This document shows positions 7,691 through 15,071 of a stretch of DNA of 22,826 nt, in pieces. The notes below the pieces were generated by a model. The model was not told the origin of the DNA, searched no databases, and saw nothing but the letters and a program-made list of their open reading frames with translations. A program made the translations under genes and the position numbers. Source of the stretch: an uncultured Bifidobacterium sp. (lineage in GTDB: Bacteria > Actinomycetota > Actinomycetes > Actinomycetales > Bifidobacteriaceae); NCBI RefSeq assembly GCF_949292005.1, contig NZ_CASEXV010000065.1, forward strand, positions 1-22,826, written 5' to 3'. The stretch's first letter is position 1. Each line of letters begins with the position of its first letter.

Positions 7691-8890
7691 GTGAAGTCAA
7701 AACCCGAGGCGTCCGATGACATGCCCACCGTGCCGATTCCGGCCCGGCGGGTGATGACCATATTCGATGCCGCGTCGAAGCACGAGCGCATCGAGGTAAA
7801 ACCTCCGCTGGTGAGATTCGTCCGCCGTGCCATCACCAGAGTCTTCGGCGTCTGGCTCCGAGCGTCGACCTTTTTCGTGACGAGTATGGGGTGGCGTGAG
7901 TGTGTGGAGCCCTATGTCGGTTACGGGACCGACGATTACTCGCGTCTTGTGTGCCGGACGGTGTACGGTCCGGCCCGGCGTCAGGCCGGCATGGCCAACC
8001 GGGGGATACGCGGGATGCTTGCCGTTCCGGCCCCCCGCGTCCGCGTGCAGATAGCGATTGATCGTGTTCCCGTCGAAACGGTCCAGATCGGTTCGTCCGA
8101 GGTGTACGACAAAATCGATTCCCTTTCCCGCACCAGCAGCATCTACGCGGCGTCGGACGCGGCCGGATACCTCGATCTCGTCGCCGAACGCCGTCTGTCT
8201 CCGGGCGTGCATGACGTCTCATATCGGGTTCCCGGACGAAGACCCGTGCGTGCCAACCTTTTCACCATCGCTCCGGGCACTCCCGTGGGCGTGATATCGG
8301 ATGTCGATGACACGATCATGGTCACGCAGGCCCCGACACTGTGGAAGGCCGCGTACAACCTGCTGATCCTCAATCCGCGCAAGCGCGTGGCCGTTCCCGG
8401 AATGGGGGCGCTGTTCGCTAGGATCGAGGACATCTTTCCCGAAGCGCCCTTCTTCTACCTCTCCACATCCCCGTGGAACGTCGAGAGCTCCATAAGGCAT
8501 TTCATCGCCGATCATGGATACCCGCAGGGGCCGCTGTTGCTGCGGGACCTCGACCCGCGGCCTAAGACCTTCGTTCCGACGGGCGTGCAGCACAAACTCG
8601 AGTTCGCCGAACAGCTCATGGCCGATTTCCCATCGATGAGGTTCATCCTCATCGGGGATGATGGGCAGCGTGACCCCACCACGTACGCCACCATCGCACG
8701 GAGATATCCGGGTAGGGTTCTTGCCATCGGCATCAGGCAGCTCAGTCCGCGGGAGGCTGCTCCTTGGGGAGCCATGTCCGGGCTGACGTCCACACAGCCG
8801 GTTCCGGTGACGGATGTTCCCGTGTTCACCGGAACGACCGGCGCCAATCTGATGTCGACGATGATTCCCTACCTGCGGCAGTTCCGCTGA
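7691..8890 (+). CDS. APP1-family (DUF2183) phosphatase
   Basis: A 399-residue protein of the HAD-like phosphatidate phosphatase APP1 family. The catalytic DXDXT motif is SDVDDTIMVTQ (Asp204, Asp206, Thr208). Later family blocks are FFYLSTSPWNVESSIRHF, LLLRDLDPRP, KLEFAEQLMADFP and FILIGDDGQRDPTTY. The N-terminal half resembles the accessory region common in bacterial members. Eukaryotic APP1 dephosphorylates phosphatidate; the bacterial substrate is not established. The GTG start has AGAGGAG about 10 nt upstream. It lies 20 nt after gcvH and is probably co-transcribed. Confidence 0.88.
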   Translation: MKSKPEASDDMPTVPIPARRVMTIFDAASKHERIEVKPPLVRFVRRAITRVFGVWLRASTFFVTSMGWRECVEPYVGYGTDDYSRLVCRTVYGPARRQAGMANRGIRGMLAVPAPRVRVQIAIDRVPVETVQIGSSEVYDKIDSLSRTSSIYAASDAAGYLDLVAERRLSPGVHDVSYRVPGRRPVRANLFTIAPGTPVGVISDVDDTIMVTQAPTLWKAAYNLLILNPRKRVAVPGMGALFARIEDIFPEAPFFYLSTSPWNVESSIRHFIADHGYPQGPLLLRDLDPRPKTFVPTGVQHKLEFAEQLMADFPSMRFILIGDDGQRDPTTYATIARRYPGRVLAIGIRQLSPREAAPWGAMSGLTSTQPVPVTDVPVFTGTTGANLMSTMIPYLRQFR

Positions 8891-8918
8891 CGCATCGGAC
8901 GCTCGGCGCCTTGATGCA

Positions 8919-8924
8919 TACAAT
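8919..8924 (+). promoter_or_regulatory. -10 element (TACAAT) upstream of ptrB
   Basis: TACAAT ends 7 nt before an in-frame ATG at 8932. It implies transcription starting at about 8932, giving either a leaderless start there or a 30-nt leader with a Shine-Dalgarno-led start at 8962. A weak -35-like TCGGAC lies at 8895-8900. Confidence 0.5.
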
Positions 8925-8961
8925 GGCCGTCATGACGAATGAGCATCAGCGAGAGGATTTC

Positions 8962-11367
8962 ATGACGTATGGCATCAAGGCGCCCGGAGCCGGGACGGAT
9001 GACGGGGCGACGCGGCATGCGGCGGTTTCTCCTGATGCGCCGGTCCCTCCCAAGGCGCCCGTCCGACCCAAGGTCAGGGTGCATCATGGAGACGCCTTCT
9101 CGGATCCGTATGAGTGGATGAGGGATGTGGACGATCAGGCCGTGGCTGACTATGTGCGGGCCGAGAACGATTACTGCCTGAAAAGGACGGCGCATCTCGC
9201 AGGTTTGAGAACGACGCTGTACGACGAGATACGTTCGCATGTCCAGGAGACCGACATGTCGGTGCCCATGCGGATGGATGGGTATTGGTATGTGGCGCGC
9301 ACGGTGGAGGGCCGCGACTACGCCGTCCAATGCCGGGTGCCGGTGAAGTCCGCCGACGACTGGGATCCGCCGGTCATCGATCCCTGTTCGAAGCCCGGAT
9401 CGTTCCCGGGCGAGGAGATCATATTCGATGCGAACGCCGAGGCCAAAGGCCACGATTTCTTCCGTCTGGGCGGAATGGACATCAGCCGTGACGGCCGATG
9501 GATGCTGTATGGAGTGGATGTCACGGGTGGTGAGAGGTACGACTTCCGCATCCGTGATCTGACGACGGGCGAGGATCTCCCGGACCTTCTGCGAGGCGTC
9601 GGCGGCGCTTGCCTCACGCCTGACGGGGAATGGGTGTTCTCGGTCGAGCTTGATGATGCGTGGCGCCCCTGTGCGGTGTGGCGGCACCGGGTTGGGTCTC
9701 CCTCCAGCGCCGATGTTGAGGTGTATCGGGAGAAGGACGAACGGTTCTGGGTGTCGGTGGGGATGAGCTTCGATGAGTCCCTGATCGTCATCGGGGTGGA
9801 TTCCAAAACGACATCCGAGATGTTGACCCTCGACGTCCGCGACCCCGAGGGTGCGTTCGAGGTGTTCGTGCCACGAAGCGATGGCACGGAATACAGCGCG
9901 GAGTTCTCGACGCTGGAGGGTGCCGGAGAGGGCGGCGTCGACGTTCCCATCGCGGTGGTCTACCACAACGCGGTCAATCCCAATTTTGAGATCGACGTGG
10001 TCGACATGCGCTCGCATCATCCTCCCTTCCGCCTGGGCGAGGGAGTCGTCATCGCCCAGGGGTCGCCCTACGGATGCGAGAGGGGCGATGCGGTGGTTGC
10101 GGGCGCCTCGGCGCTTCCGGCCGGAACGGCATATGACGATCCACACAATCCCGAGGTGCTGAGGGGACGGCATGGGTTGACGATCGAGGGCATGTCCGTC
10201 CGCCGTGGCTATGTGGTCCTGTCGTATCGGGCCGAGGGGCTTCCTCATATCGCCGTGATACCGAAGGACGACGCGGCCGAGGATTACCGAAAGTCGAATC
10301 CATGGCGCTTCCGTGAGATGAGTATTCCCGGACTGGCCGGAGATGTGACGGGAGAGGGGGAGCGGCGGCTCTATTCCGTGGGGATGTCGGGTAATCCTTC
10401 GTATGATGACCCGCATCTGAGATATTCCTTCGCGTCGTTGACCCGGCCCGCCGAGCTGCACGAGTATGATCCCCGCACGGACGTTGACACGCTTCTCAAG
10501 CGGGTTGACGTTCCCGGCGGATTCGATGCCAGACGTTATGCCGAGCGACGTGTGTGGGTCGATGCCCGCGATGGGGAGCGCATCCCGGTGTCCTTGGCGT
10601 GGAGACGCGATCTGCTCGACGGAGGGCGGAGAAAGGATGGGTCTCCGGCTCCCATGTTCATCACCGGATATGGCGCCTATGAGATAAGTTCTGATCCTGG
10701 ATTCTCGGTGTCACGGCTAAATTTTCTCGATCGCGGCGTGCTGTATGCCGTGGTGCACGTCCGTGGCGGAGGGGAGATGGGGCGCGCATGGTATGAGCAG
10801 GGGCGGAGGTTGAACAAACGCCATACATTCGAGGATTTTGTCGACGCCACGCGATGGCTTCATGGCCGTGGCTGGGGGGAATCCGGCACCACGGTTGCCA
10901 ACGGTGGCTCCGCGGGAGGCCTGCTCATGGGCGCGGTCGCGAATATGGATCCGCGGTCGTACGCGGGCATCGAGGCGGACGTGCCATTCGTCGATGCGTT
11001 GACCTCGATATTGGATCCGTCCCTTCCCCTGACTGTGACCGAATGGGATGAATGGGGGGATCCCCTGCATGACGAGGACGTCTACCGATACATGAAATCG
11101 TATTCGCCGTATGAGAACGCGCCGACCACCGCCCAGGACGCGGCGGGATTCCCCCGTATCTTGGTGACGTCGTCCATGAACGACACCAGGGTTCTGGTCG
11201 TCGAACCGCTCAAATGGGTGGCGCGCTTGCAGGCGGCCGGAGTCGACGCGATGGAGAGGATTGAGGTGGAGGCCGGACATGGTGGGGCGTCCGGCAGATA
11301 TAGGCAGTGGGAGGAGCTCTCGTTCGAGAACGCCTGGTGTCTGGACGTCATGGGCATCACTGATTGA
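8962..11367 (+). CDS. ptrB: Prolyl oligopeptidase family serine peptidase (S9A, oligopeptidase B-like)
   Basis: An 801-residue cytosolic peptidase that cleaves short peptides after Pro or basic residues. The beta-propeller half opens with DPYEWMRDVDDQAV, typical of oligopeptidase B and prolyl oligopeptidase. The hydrolase half has Ser650 in NGGSAGGLLMGA, Asp741 in SSMNDTRV and His773 in EAGHGGASGR. FITGYGAYEIS and VLYAVVHVRGGGEMG precede the serine, as in PtrB. The start at 8962 has GAGAGGA a few nt upstream. ATG 8932, 7 nt after a TACAAT element, is a credible alternative adding ten residues. Cleavage preference (basic versus Pro) is inferred from the PtrB-like motifs. Confidence 0.92.
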   Translation: MTYGIKAPGAGTDDGATRHAAVSPDAPVPPKAPVRPKVRVHHGDAFSDPYEWMRDVDDQAVADYVRAENDYCLKRTAHLAGLRTTLYDEIRSHVQETDMSVPMRMDGYWYVARTVEGRDYAVQCRVPVKSADDWDPPVIDPCSKPGSFPGEEIIFDANAEAKGHDFFRLGGMDISRDGRWMLYGVDVTGGERYDFRIRDLTTGEDLPDLLRGVGGACLTPDGEWVFSVELDDAWRPCAVWRHRVGSPSSADVEVYREKDERFWVSVGMSFDESLIVIGVDSKTTSEMLTLDVRDPEGAFEVFVPRSDGTEYSAEFSTLEGAGEGGVDVPIAVVYHNAVNPNFEIDVVDMRSHHPPFRLGEGVVIAQGSPYGCERGDAVVAGASALPAGTAYDDPHNPEVLRGRHGLTIEGMSVRRGYVVLSYRAEGLPHIAVIPKDDAAEDYRKSNPWRFREMSIPGLAGDVTGEGERRLYSVGMSGNPSYDDPHLRYSFASLTRPAELHEYDPRTDVDTLLKRVDVPGGFDARRYAERRVWVDARDGERIPVSLAWRRDLLDGGRRKDGSPAPMFITGYGAYEISSDPGFSVSRLNFLDRGVLYAVVHVRGGGEMGRAWYEQGRRLNKRHTFEDFVDATRWLHGRGWGESGTTVANGGSAGGLLMGAVANMDPRSYAGIEADVPFVDALTSILDPSLPLTVTEWDEWGDPLHDEDVYRYMKSYSPYENAPTTAQDAAGFPRILVTSSMNDTRVLVVEPLKWVARLQAAGVDAMERIEVEAGHGGASGRYRQWEELSFENAWCLDVMGITD

Positions 11368-11443
11368 CGGACGTGGGGGAAGGATCTCCGGTCGGGAGCG
11401 GTGGGGACATCGTGTTGCCGCGTCCATTTTCTGGACCGCTCCG

Positions 11444-11471
11444 TGGACACCCTTGTGAACGCGAGTAGTCT
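11444..11471 (+). promoter_or_regulatory. Promoter of leuB (TGGACA / TAGTCT), leaderless layout
   Basis: TGGACA at 11444-11449 matches the -35 consensus at five positions. It is 16 nt from TAGTCT (11466-11471), a TANNNT -10. The hexamer ends 8 nt before the leuB ATG, and no Shine-Dalgarno site is visible. Confidence 0.55.
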
Positions 11472-11479
11472 GCCGAGCT

Positions 11480-12520
11480 ATGGTCACTGATAAGAAGACG
11501 TTGAACATCGCGGTCATCCCCGGAGACGGAATCGGCAAGGAAGTCACGCCGGTCGCCCAAGCGGCGCTGGACAAAGCCATCGACGGCATGGCCGACGTCA
11601 ATTACGAGGCCTTCGATCTCGGCGCGGAACGCTATCTGCGCGATGGGCAGATTCTGCCGGACGAGGATCTGGAGCGGATCAAAGGCAAGGACGCGATTCT
11701 TCTTGGTGCGGTGGGGGATCCCCGTATCAAGGCCGGAATATTGGAGAGGGGACTCCTCCTGCGTCTGCGGTTCGCGCTTGACCAGTACGTCAATCTCAGG
11801 CCTTCCAAACTGTACCGAGGTGTGACGTCCCCACTTTCAGATCCCGGCGACATAGATTTCGTGGTGGTCCGCGAAGGGACGGAAGGCTTGTATTGCGGCG
11901 CGGGCGGGGCCATTCGCCGTGACACCCCCGCGGAGGTGGCCACCGAGGTGTCCATCAACACTGCGTACGGAGTCGAAAGGGTGGTCCGGTACGCCTTCCA
12001 GCTCGCCATGCGCAGGCGCCGTCATGTGACCCTTGTCCATAAGAAGAACGTATTGGTGAACGCAGGTGACATGTGGCAGCGCATAGTCGACCGGGTGGCC
12101 GAGGAATATCCGGAGGTCTCGCACGACTATCTCCACATCGACGCCGCGACGATATTCCTCGTGTCGAATCCCTCGCGATTCGACGTGATCCTCACCGACA
12201 ACCTGTTCGGGGACATCCTTACCGATGAGGCCGGCGCGGTCGTCGGCGGCGTCGGATATTCGGCGTCGGGATGCATCAACGCATCGAACGAGTATCCTTC
12301 CATGTTCGAGCCGATTCATGGTTCCGCTCCGGACATCGCAGGAAAGGGGATCGCGAATCCAACCGCGGCCGTTCTGTCCTCCGCGATGCTGCTGAGGCAT
12401 GTGGGATTCGATGGTCCCGCCGACACGATAGACAGGGCCGTCGAGGCCGACATCGAGTCGTTGGGATCCACCGTCCGCACAACCGATCAGGTGGCTGCCG
12501 ATATCCTTGCGAGAATCTAG
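11480..12520 (+). CDS. leuB: 3-isopropylmalate dehydrogenase
   Basis: A 346-residue enzyme of leucine biosynthesis that oxidatively decarboxylates 3-isopropylmalate with NAD+. Motifs in order are IPGDGIGKEV, LLRLRFALDQYVNLRP (substrate-binding arginines), VVREGTEGLYCG, TDNLFGDILTDEAGAV (metal-binding aspartates) and EPIHGSAPDIAGKGIANP (NAD site). Length is normal. The Arg-rich LLRLRFALDQ block favours LeuB over isocitrate dehydrogenase. It stands alone here; no leuA, leuC or leuD is adjacent. The start follows a promoter placed for leaderless transcription. Confidence 0.95.
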   Translation: MVTDKKTLNIAVIPGDGIGKEVTPVAQAALDKAIDGMADVNYEAFDLGAERYLRDGQILPDEDLERIKGKDAILLGAVGDPRIKAGILERGLLLRLRFALDQYVNLRPSKLYRGVTSPLSDPGDIDFVVVREGTEGLYCGAGGAIRRDTPAEVATEVSINTAYGVERVVRYAFQLAMRRRRHVTLVHKKNVLVNAGDMWQRIVDRVAEEYPEVSHDYLHIDAATIFLVSNPSRFDVILTDNLFGDILTDEAGAVVGGVGYSASGCINASNEYPSMFEPIHGSAPDIAGKGIANPTAAVLSSAMLLRHVGFDGPADTIDRAVEADIESLGSTVRTTDQVAADILARI

Positions 12521-12567
12521 CGCGAGTTCGGCCCACGGCGGTGGTCGCGGCTGGGATGCGGATGGTT

Positions 12568-12573
12568 TATCGT
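12568..12573 (+). promoter_or_regulatory. -10 element (TATCGT) of the TM2 gene, leaderless layout
   Basis: TATCGT fits TANNNT and ends 6 nt before the ATG at 12580. No Shine-Dalgarno site and no clear -35 are visible. Confidence 0.4.
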
Positions 12574-12579
12574 TGACTT

Positions 12580-13032
12580 ATGAGCGAATTTACCGGTCCC
12601 GGTTCCTCGAATGGTTCGAATCCCCAACAGTATTCGTATGGGCAGCAGTACGGCGGCAATCCGCAGTATGGAAGCGGTCAGCAGTACTCAGGTAATCAGC
12701 AGTATGGCACGCCGTTTCCCGGACAGAATGCCGGACAGAATAGGGGAGGATTCCCCAACGGACAGAACGTTCCCGTTGGCTATGTTCCTCGGCAGAAGCT
12801 GGTGGCGGGTCTTCTGGCGATTTTTCTCGGCGGTCTGGGAGTGCATAATTTCTATCTGGGATACACAGGGAAGGCCGTTGCGCAATTGCTTCTGACAATC
12901 GTCGGCTCGATCGTGGTCGTGGGTCCCATTGTGGCAGGTATATGGGGTCTGATTGAGGGGATACTCATCCTCACATCCGATTGGGGATCCCCGTGGCATC
13001 GGGATGCCAGGGGCGTGGAACTCAGGGACTGA
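12580..13032 (+). CDS. TM2 domain-containing membrane protein
   Basis: A 150-residue protein. Residues 1 to about 65 are rich in Gln, Tyr, Gly and Asn, with imperfect repeats of the type QQYG/NPQYG/GQQYS/NQQYG, and are probably disordered. Residues about 70-135 form a TM2 domain: a first helix KLVAGLLAIFLGGLG, the signature GVHNFYLGYTGKA, then a second helix. TM2 proteins are small two-span membrane proteins of unclear biochemical role. The low-complexity tail may mediate protein contacts; that is inference. The next gene (lipoate ligase) starts about 60 nt downstream. Confidence 0.85.
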   Translation: MSEFTGPGSSNGSNPQQYSYGQQYGGNPQYGSGQQYSGNQQYGTPFPGQNAGQNRGGFPNGQNVPVGYVPRQKLVAGLLAIFLGGLGVHNFYLGYTGKAVAQLLLTIVGSIVVVGPIVAGIWGLIEGILILTSDWGSPWHRDARGVELRD

Positions 13033-13094
13033 CGGGTCGGTCCAGATTTCGTGTGAGTGCCGGATTGCGGGTAAGCGGAGGATGGTGTTCTGAC

Positions 13095-14174
13095 GTGCGT
13101 GCGACATACAAGGTTCCTGGTGGCAAGCTTGTCGGAGTCGACGTCAACCTCTCGCCTGACGGCAAACCGTTGGCGTGCCATATAGATGGGGATTTCTTCA
13201 TCGACACCCCATCGGATTCGTCGTCCCAAGCTCTTCTGGATGACCTGGCCGACGCCTTGGTCCGCGGAGAATCGTTATCGGACGCGCGTGCGAGGCATCC
13301 GGAGGTTCGATTGGTGGGCGCCGACGAGGATGCCATTGGGATCGCCTTCGATAGGGCGCTGGATGCGTCCCTGCGGCATGATTCTTCGCCGGCGTCAGTG
13401 GAATACGAGTCGCGTTCGGCTGTCGGGGCGTCGCGTCGCGTCGGAGACGGAATCCGTGGTGGTGTGTGGCGGCGGGAGCGTGCGGCGGCTCTGCGCGTCA
13501 GGGTCGTGCATGATCGTCCCCGCCCACCGCGGGAGCAGATGGATACGGATGAAGACTGGGCGCGTATGACTGCGGGCGGGGCCATGACGCCGACTTTGCG
13601 CTTTTGGGAATGGTCCGCTCCCGCCGTTGTGGTGGGACGCTACCAGTCGATTGACGCGGAGGTGAACGTCGAGGAGGCCGAGCGCGAGGGGTTCACCGTG
13701 GTACGACGCTGTACGGGGGGTGGTGCGATGTTCATCGAGCCGGGCAACACCATCACTTACTCGTTGATCGCCCCACTGGATTTCGTCGCTGGAATGTCCA
13801 TTGAGGATTCATACAGGCTGTGTGACCAGTGGTTGATCGACGCCCTGAAGGCTTTGGGGATTGAGGCGTTTTTCTCCGGAGTGAACGATATCTCCTCCCC
13901 GCAGGGAAAGATCGGAGGGTCCGCGCAACGCCGGTTCCCCGCCCGTGATGGTGGCCCAGGGGCTGTGCTGCATCATGTGACGCTCGCCTATGACATCGAT
14001 GCGCGGGCCATGGCCCGAATCCTGACGCCGTCAGCGGAGAAGCTCGCAGACAAGGCCGTGAGATCCGCGGCGAAACGCGTGGATCCGATGCGATCTCAGA
14101 CAGGTATGTCGCGCGACGAGGTGATTCGTCATCTTGCAAGGTCCGCATCCTCCTTCTTTCAGGCGGTACAATGA
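13095..14174 (+). CDS. lplA: Lipoate-protein ligase with N-terminal accessory domain
   Basis: A 359-residue enzyme that activates lipoate with ATP and attaches it to lysines of carrier domains. The catalytic domain (about 135-359) has RRCTGGGA (204-211), GVNDI and Lys272 in GKIGGSAQRR, the lipoyl-AMP binding lysine. Residues 1 to about 60 (ATYKVPGGKLVGVDVNL, HIDGDFFIDTP, LLDDLADAL) resemble the LplA accessory domain, which in E. coli LplA is at the C-terminus. Here the order is reversed. An Arg- and Ser-rich linker at 93-147 joins the two. The GTG start has GGAGGA about 12 nt upstream; the frame is open further upstream but overlaps the TM2 gene. The likely client in this window is GcvH. Confidence 0.9.
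   Translation: MRATYKVPGGKLVGVDVNLSPDGKPLACHIDGDFFIDTPSDSSSQALLDDLADALVRGESLSDARARHPEVRLVGADEDAIGIAFDRALDASLRHDSSPASVEYESRSAVGASRRVGDGIRGGVWRRERAAALRVRVVHDRPRPPREQMDTDEDWARMTAGGAMTPTLRFWEWSAPAVVVGRYQSIDAEVNVEEAEREGFTVVRRCTGGGAMFIEPGNTITYSLIAPLDFVAGMSIEDSYRLCDQWLIDALKALGIEAFFSGVNDISSPQGKIGGSAQRRFPARDGGPGAVLHHVTLAYDIDARAMARILTPSAEKLADKAVRSAAKRVDPMRSQTGMSRDEVIRHLARSASSFFQAVQ
14167..14172 (+). promoter_or_regulatory. -10 element (TACAAT) of the Crp/Fnr gene
   Basis: TACAAT overlaps the 3' end of lplA and lies 48 nt before the regulator's ATG. A leader of about 40 nt with a Shine-Dalgarno site would result. No clear -35 is seen. Confidence 0.4.
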
Positions 14175-14220
14175 TGCGGGGTCAAGGACGATCCACAGTG
14201 CGGAAGAGTCGGGAGGGGCG

Positions 14221-14946
14221 ATGTCCACGCTGAAGCCAAACGCCATTCCCGACGAGGACGACGGAAACGCGCTGCTGCACACCGCTCTGTTCAAGCAGGT
14301 TCCGGTGGACCAGTCGCGTGAGCTTCTGTCGCATCTTCGACGTCGGACATGCGACAAAGGGGATTTCATCTTCCGCGAGGGGGATACGGATCAGCGCATG
14401 TATCTTTTGGAGCGTGGCCGGGTCAAGCTTATTCGGCAATCGTCCGACAGCAGAGTCCAGCTTCTGAGCATCCACGCCCATGGCGAGGTGCTGGGTGAGA
14501 TACCGGTGTTCGACCCCGCCGGAGGTCCCCGCACCGCGTCGGCGGTGGCCATGTCGAATACGACCCAGGTCGCATGGTTGGAGCATGACGTTCTTTTCGA
14601 CTGGATAAACCAGCATCCCCGTGTGGCGGTCGACATGCTGCAAGTGCTGGCGAACCGCATGCGGGCCAACAACGAGCGCATATCCGATCTGGTGTTCATG
14701 GATGTCCCCGGCCGACTTGCGAAGACGCTTATCAATCTGGGCGAACGATTCGGCCGGCCCGTGGAGGCAGGAATTCTCGTTCCTCATGATCTCACGCAGG
14801 AAGAGATGGCCCAACTGGTGGGATCCTCGCGCGAGACGGTGAACAAGGCTCTTATGGATTTCGCCGGCCGCGGATGGATCGCGCGTGACGGTCGTTCCAT
14901 CATCATCTACCAGCCGGGCATGCTGATCCGCCGAGCCAGACGATAG
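14221..14946 (+). CDS. Crp/Fnr-family transcriptional regulator
   Basis: A 241-residue DNA-binding regulator. Residues about 20-130 form a cyclic-nucleotide-binding-like fold (FIFREGDTDQRMYLLERGRVKL; GEVLGEIPVFDPAGGPRTASAVA). A dimer helix follows, then a winged helix-turn-helix at about 191-212 (LTQEEMAQLVGSSRETVNKAL). The DVPGRLAKTLINLGERFG stretch and HTH resemble the actinobacterial GlxR/Crp group. The effector is not certain: the phosphate-binding loop has Arg104-Thr105 and Glu93, compatible with cAMP. No Fnr-type cysteine cluster is seen. GGGAGG upstream fixes the start. It is followed by a terminator and then the PBP gene. Confidence 0.92.
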   Translation: MSTLKPNAIPDEDDGNALLHTALFKQVPVDQSRELLSHLRRRTCDKGDFIFREGDTDQRMYLLERGRVKLIRQSSDSRVQLLSIHAHGEVLGEIPVFDPAGGPRTASAVAMSNTTQVAWLEHDVLFDWINQHPRVAVDMLQVLANRMRANNERISDLVFMDVPGRLAKTLINLGERFGRPVEAGILVPHDLTQEEMAQLVGSSRETVNKALMDFAGRGWIARDGRSIIIYQPGMLIRRARR

Positions 14947-15009
14947 CTACTCAGGAATCGTTCGGCAATCGTCGGGAAGCCGTTCCATTCCTCTTAAGGT
15001 TGTGATGAA

Positions 15010-15042
15010 TTGGGGTCAGGGGGCCCCGCAATCTGTTTTTTT
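15010..15042 (+). terminator. Probable intrinsic terminator after the Crp/Fnr gene
   Basis: A GC-rich hairpin (TTGGGG with CCCCGCAA, one bulged G) is followed within 5 nt by seven T residues (15036-15042). The stem is short, so strength is moderate. The T run falls where the -35 of the next promoter would be. Confidence 0.55.
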
Positions 15043-15058
15043 CGTAGGCTGTCGGTCA

Positions 15059-15064
15059 TAGAAT
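15059..15064 (+). promoter_or_regulatory. -10 element (TAGAAT) of the PBP gene, leaderless layout
   Basis: TAGAAT ends 7 nt before ATG 15072 and overlaps the alternative ATG at 15063. Transcription would start at the ATG at 15072, which decides between the two starts. No Shine-Dalgarno site is present. Confidence 0.5.
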
Positions 15065-15071
15065 GGTCAGC

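Noticed and set aside
8869..10461. 530-codon minus-strand open frame
   Set aside because: It lies opposite the oligopeptidase gene, whose catalytic motifs are intact, and has no family-like sequence; a by-product of GC-rich codon use.
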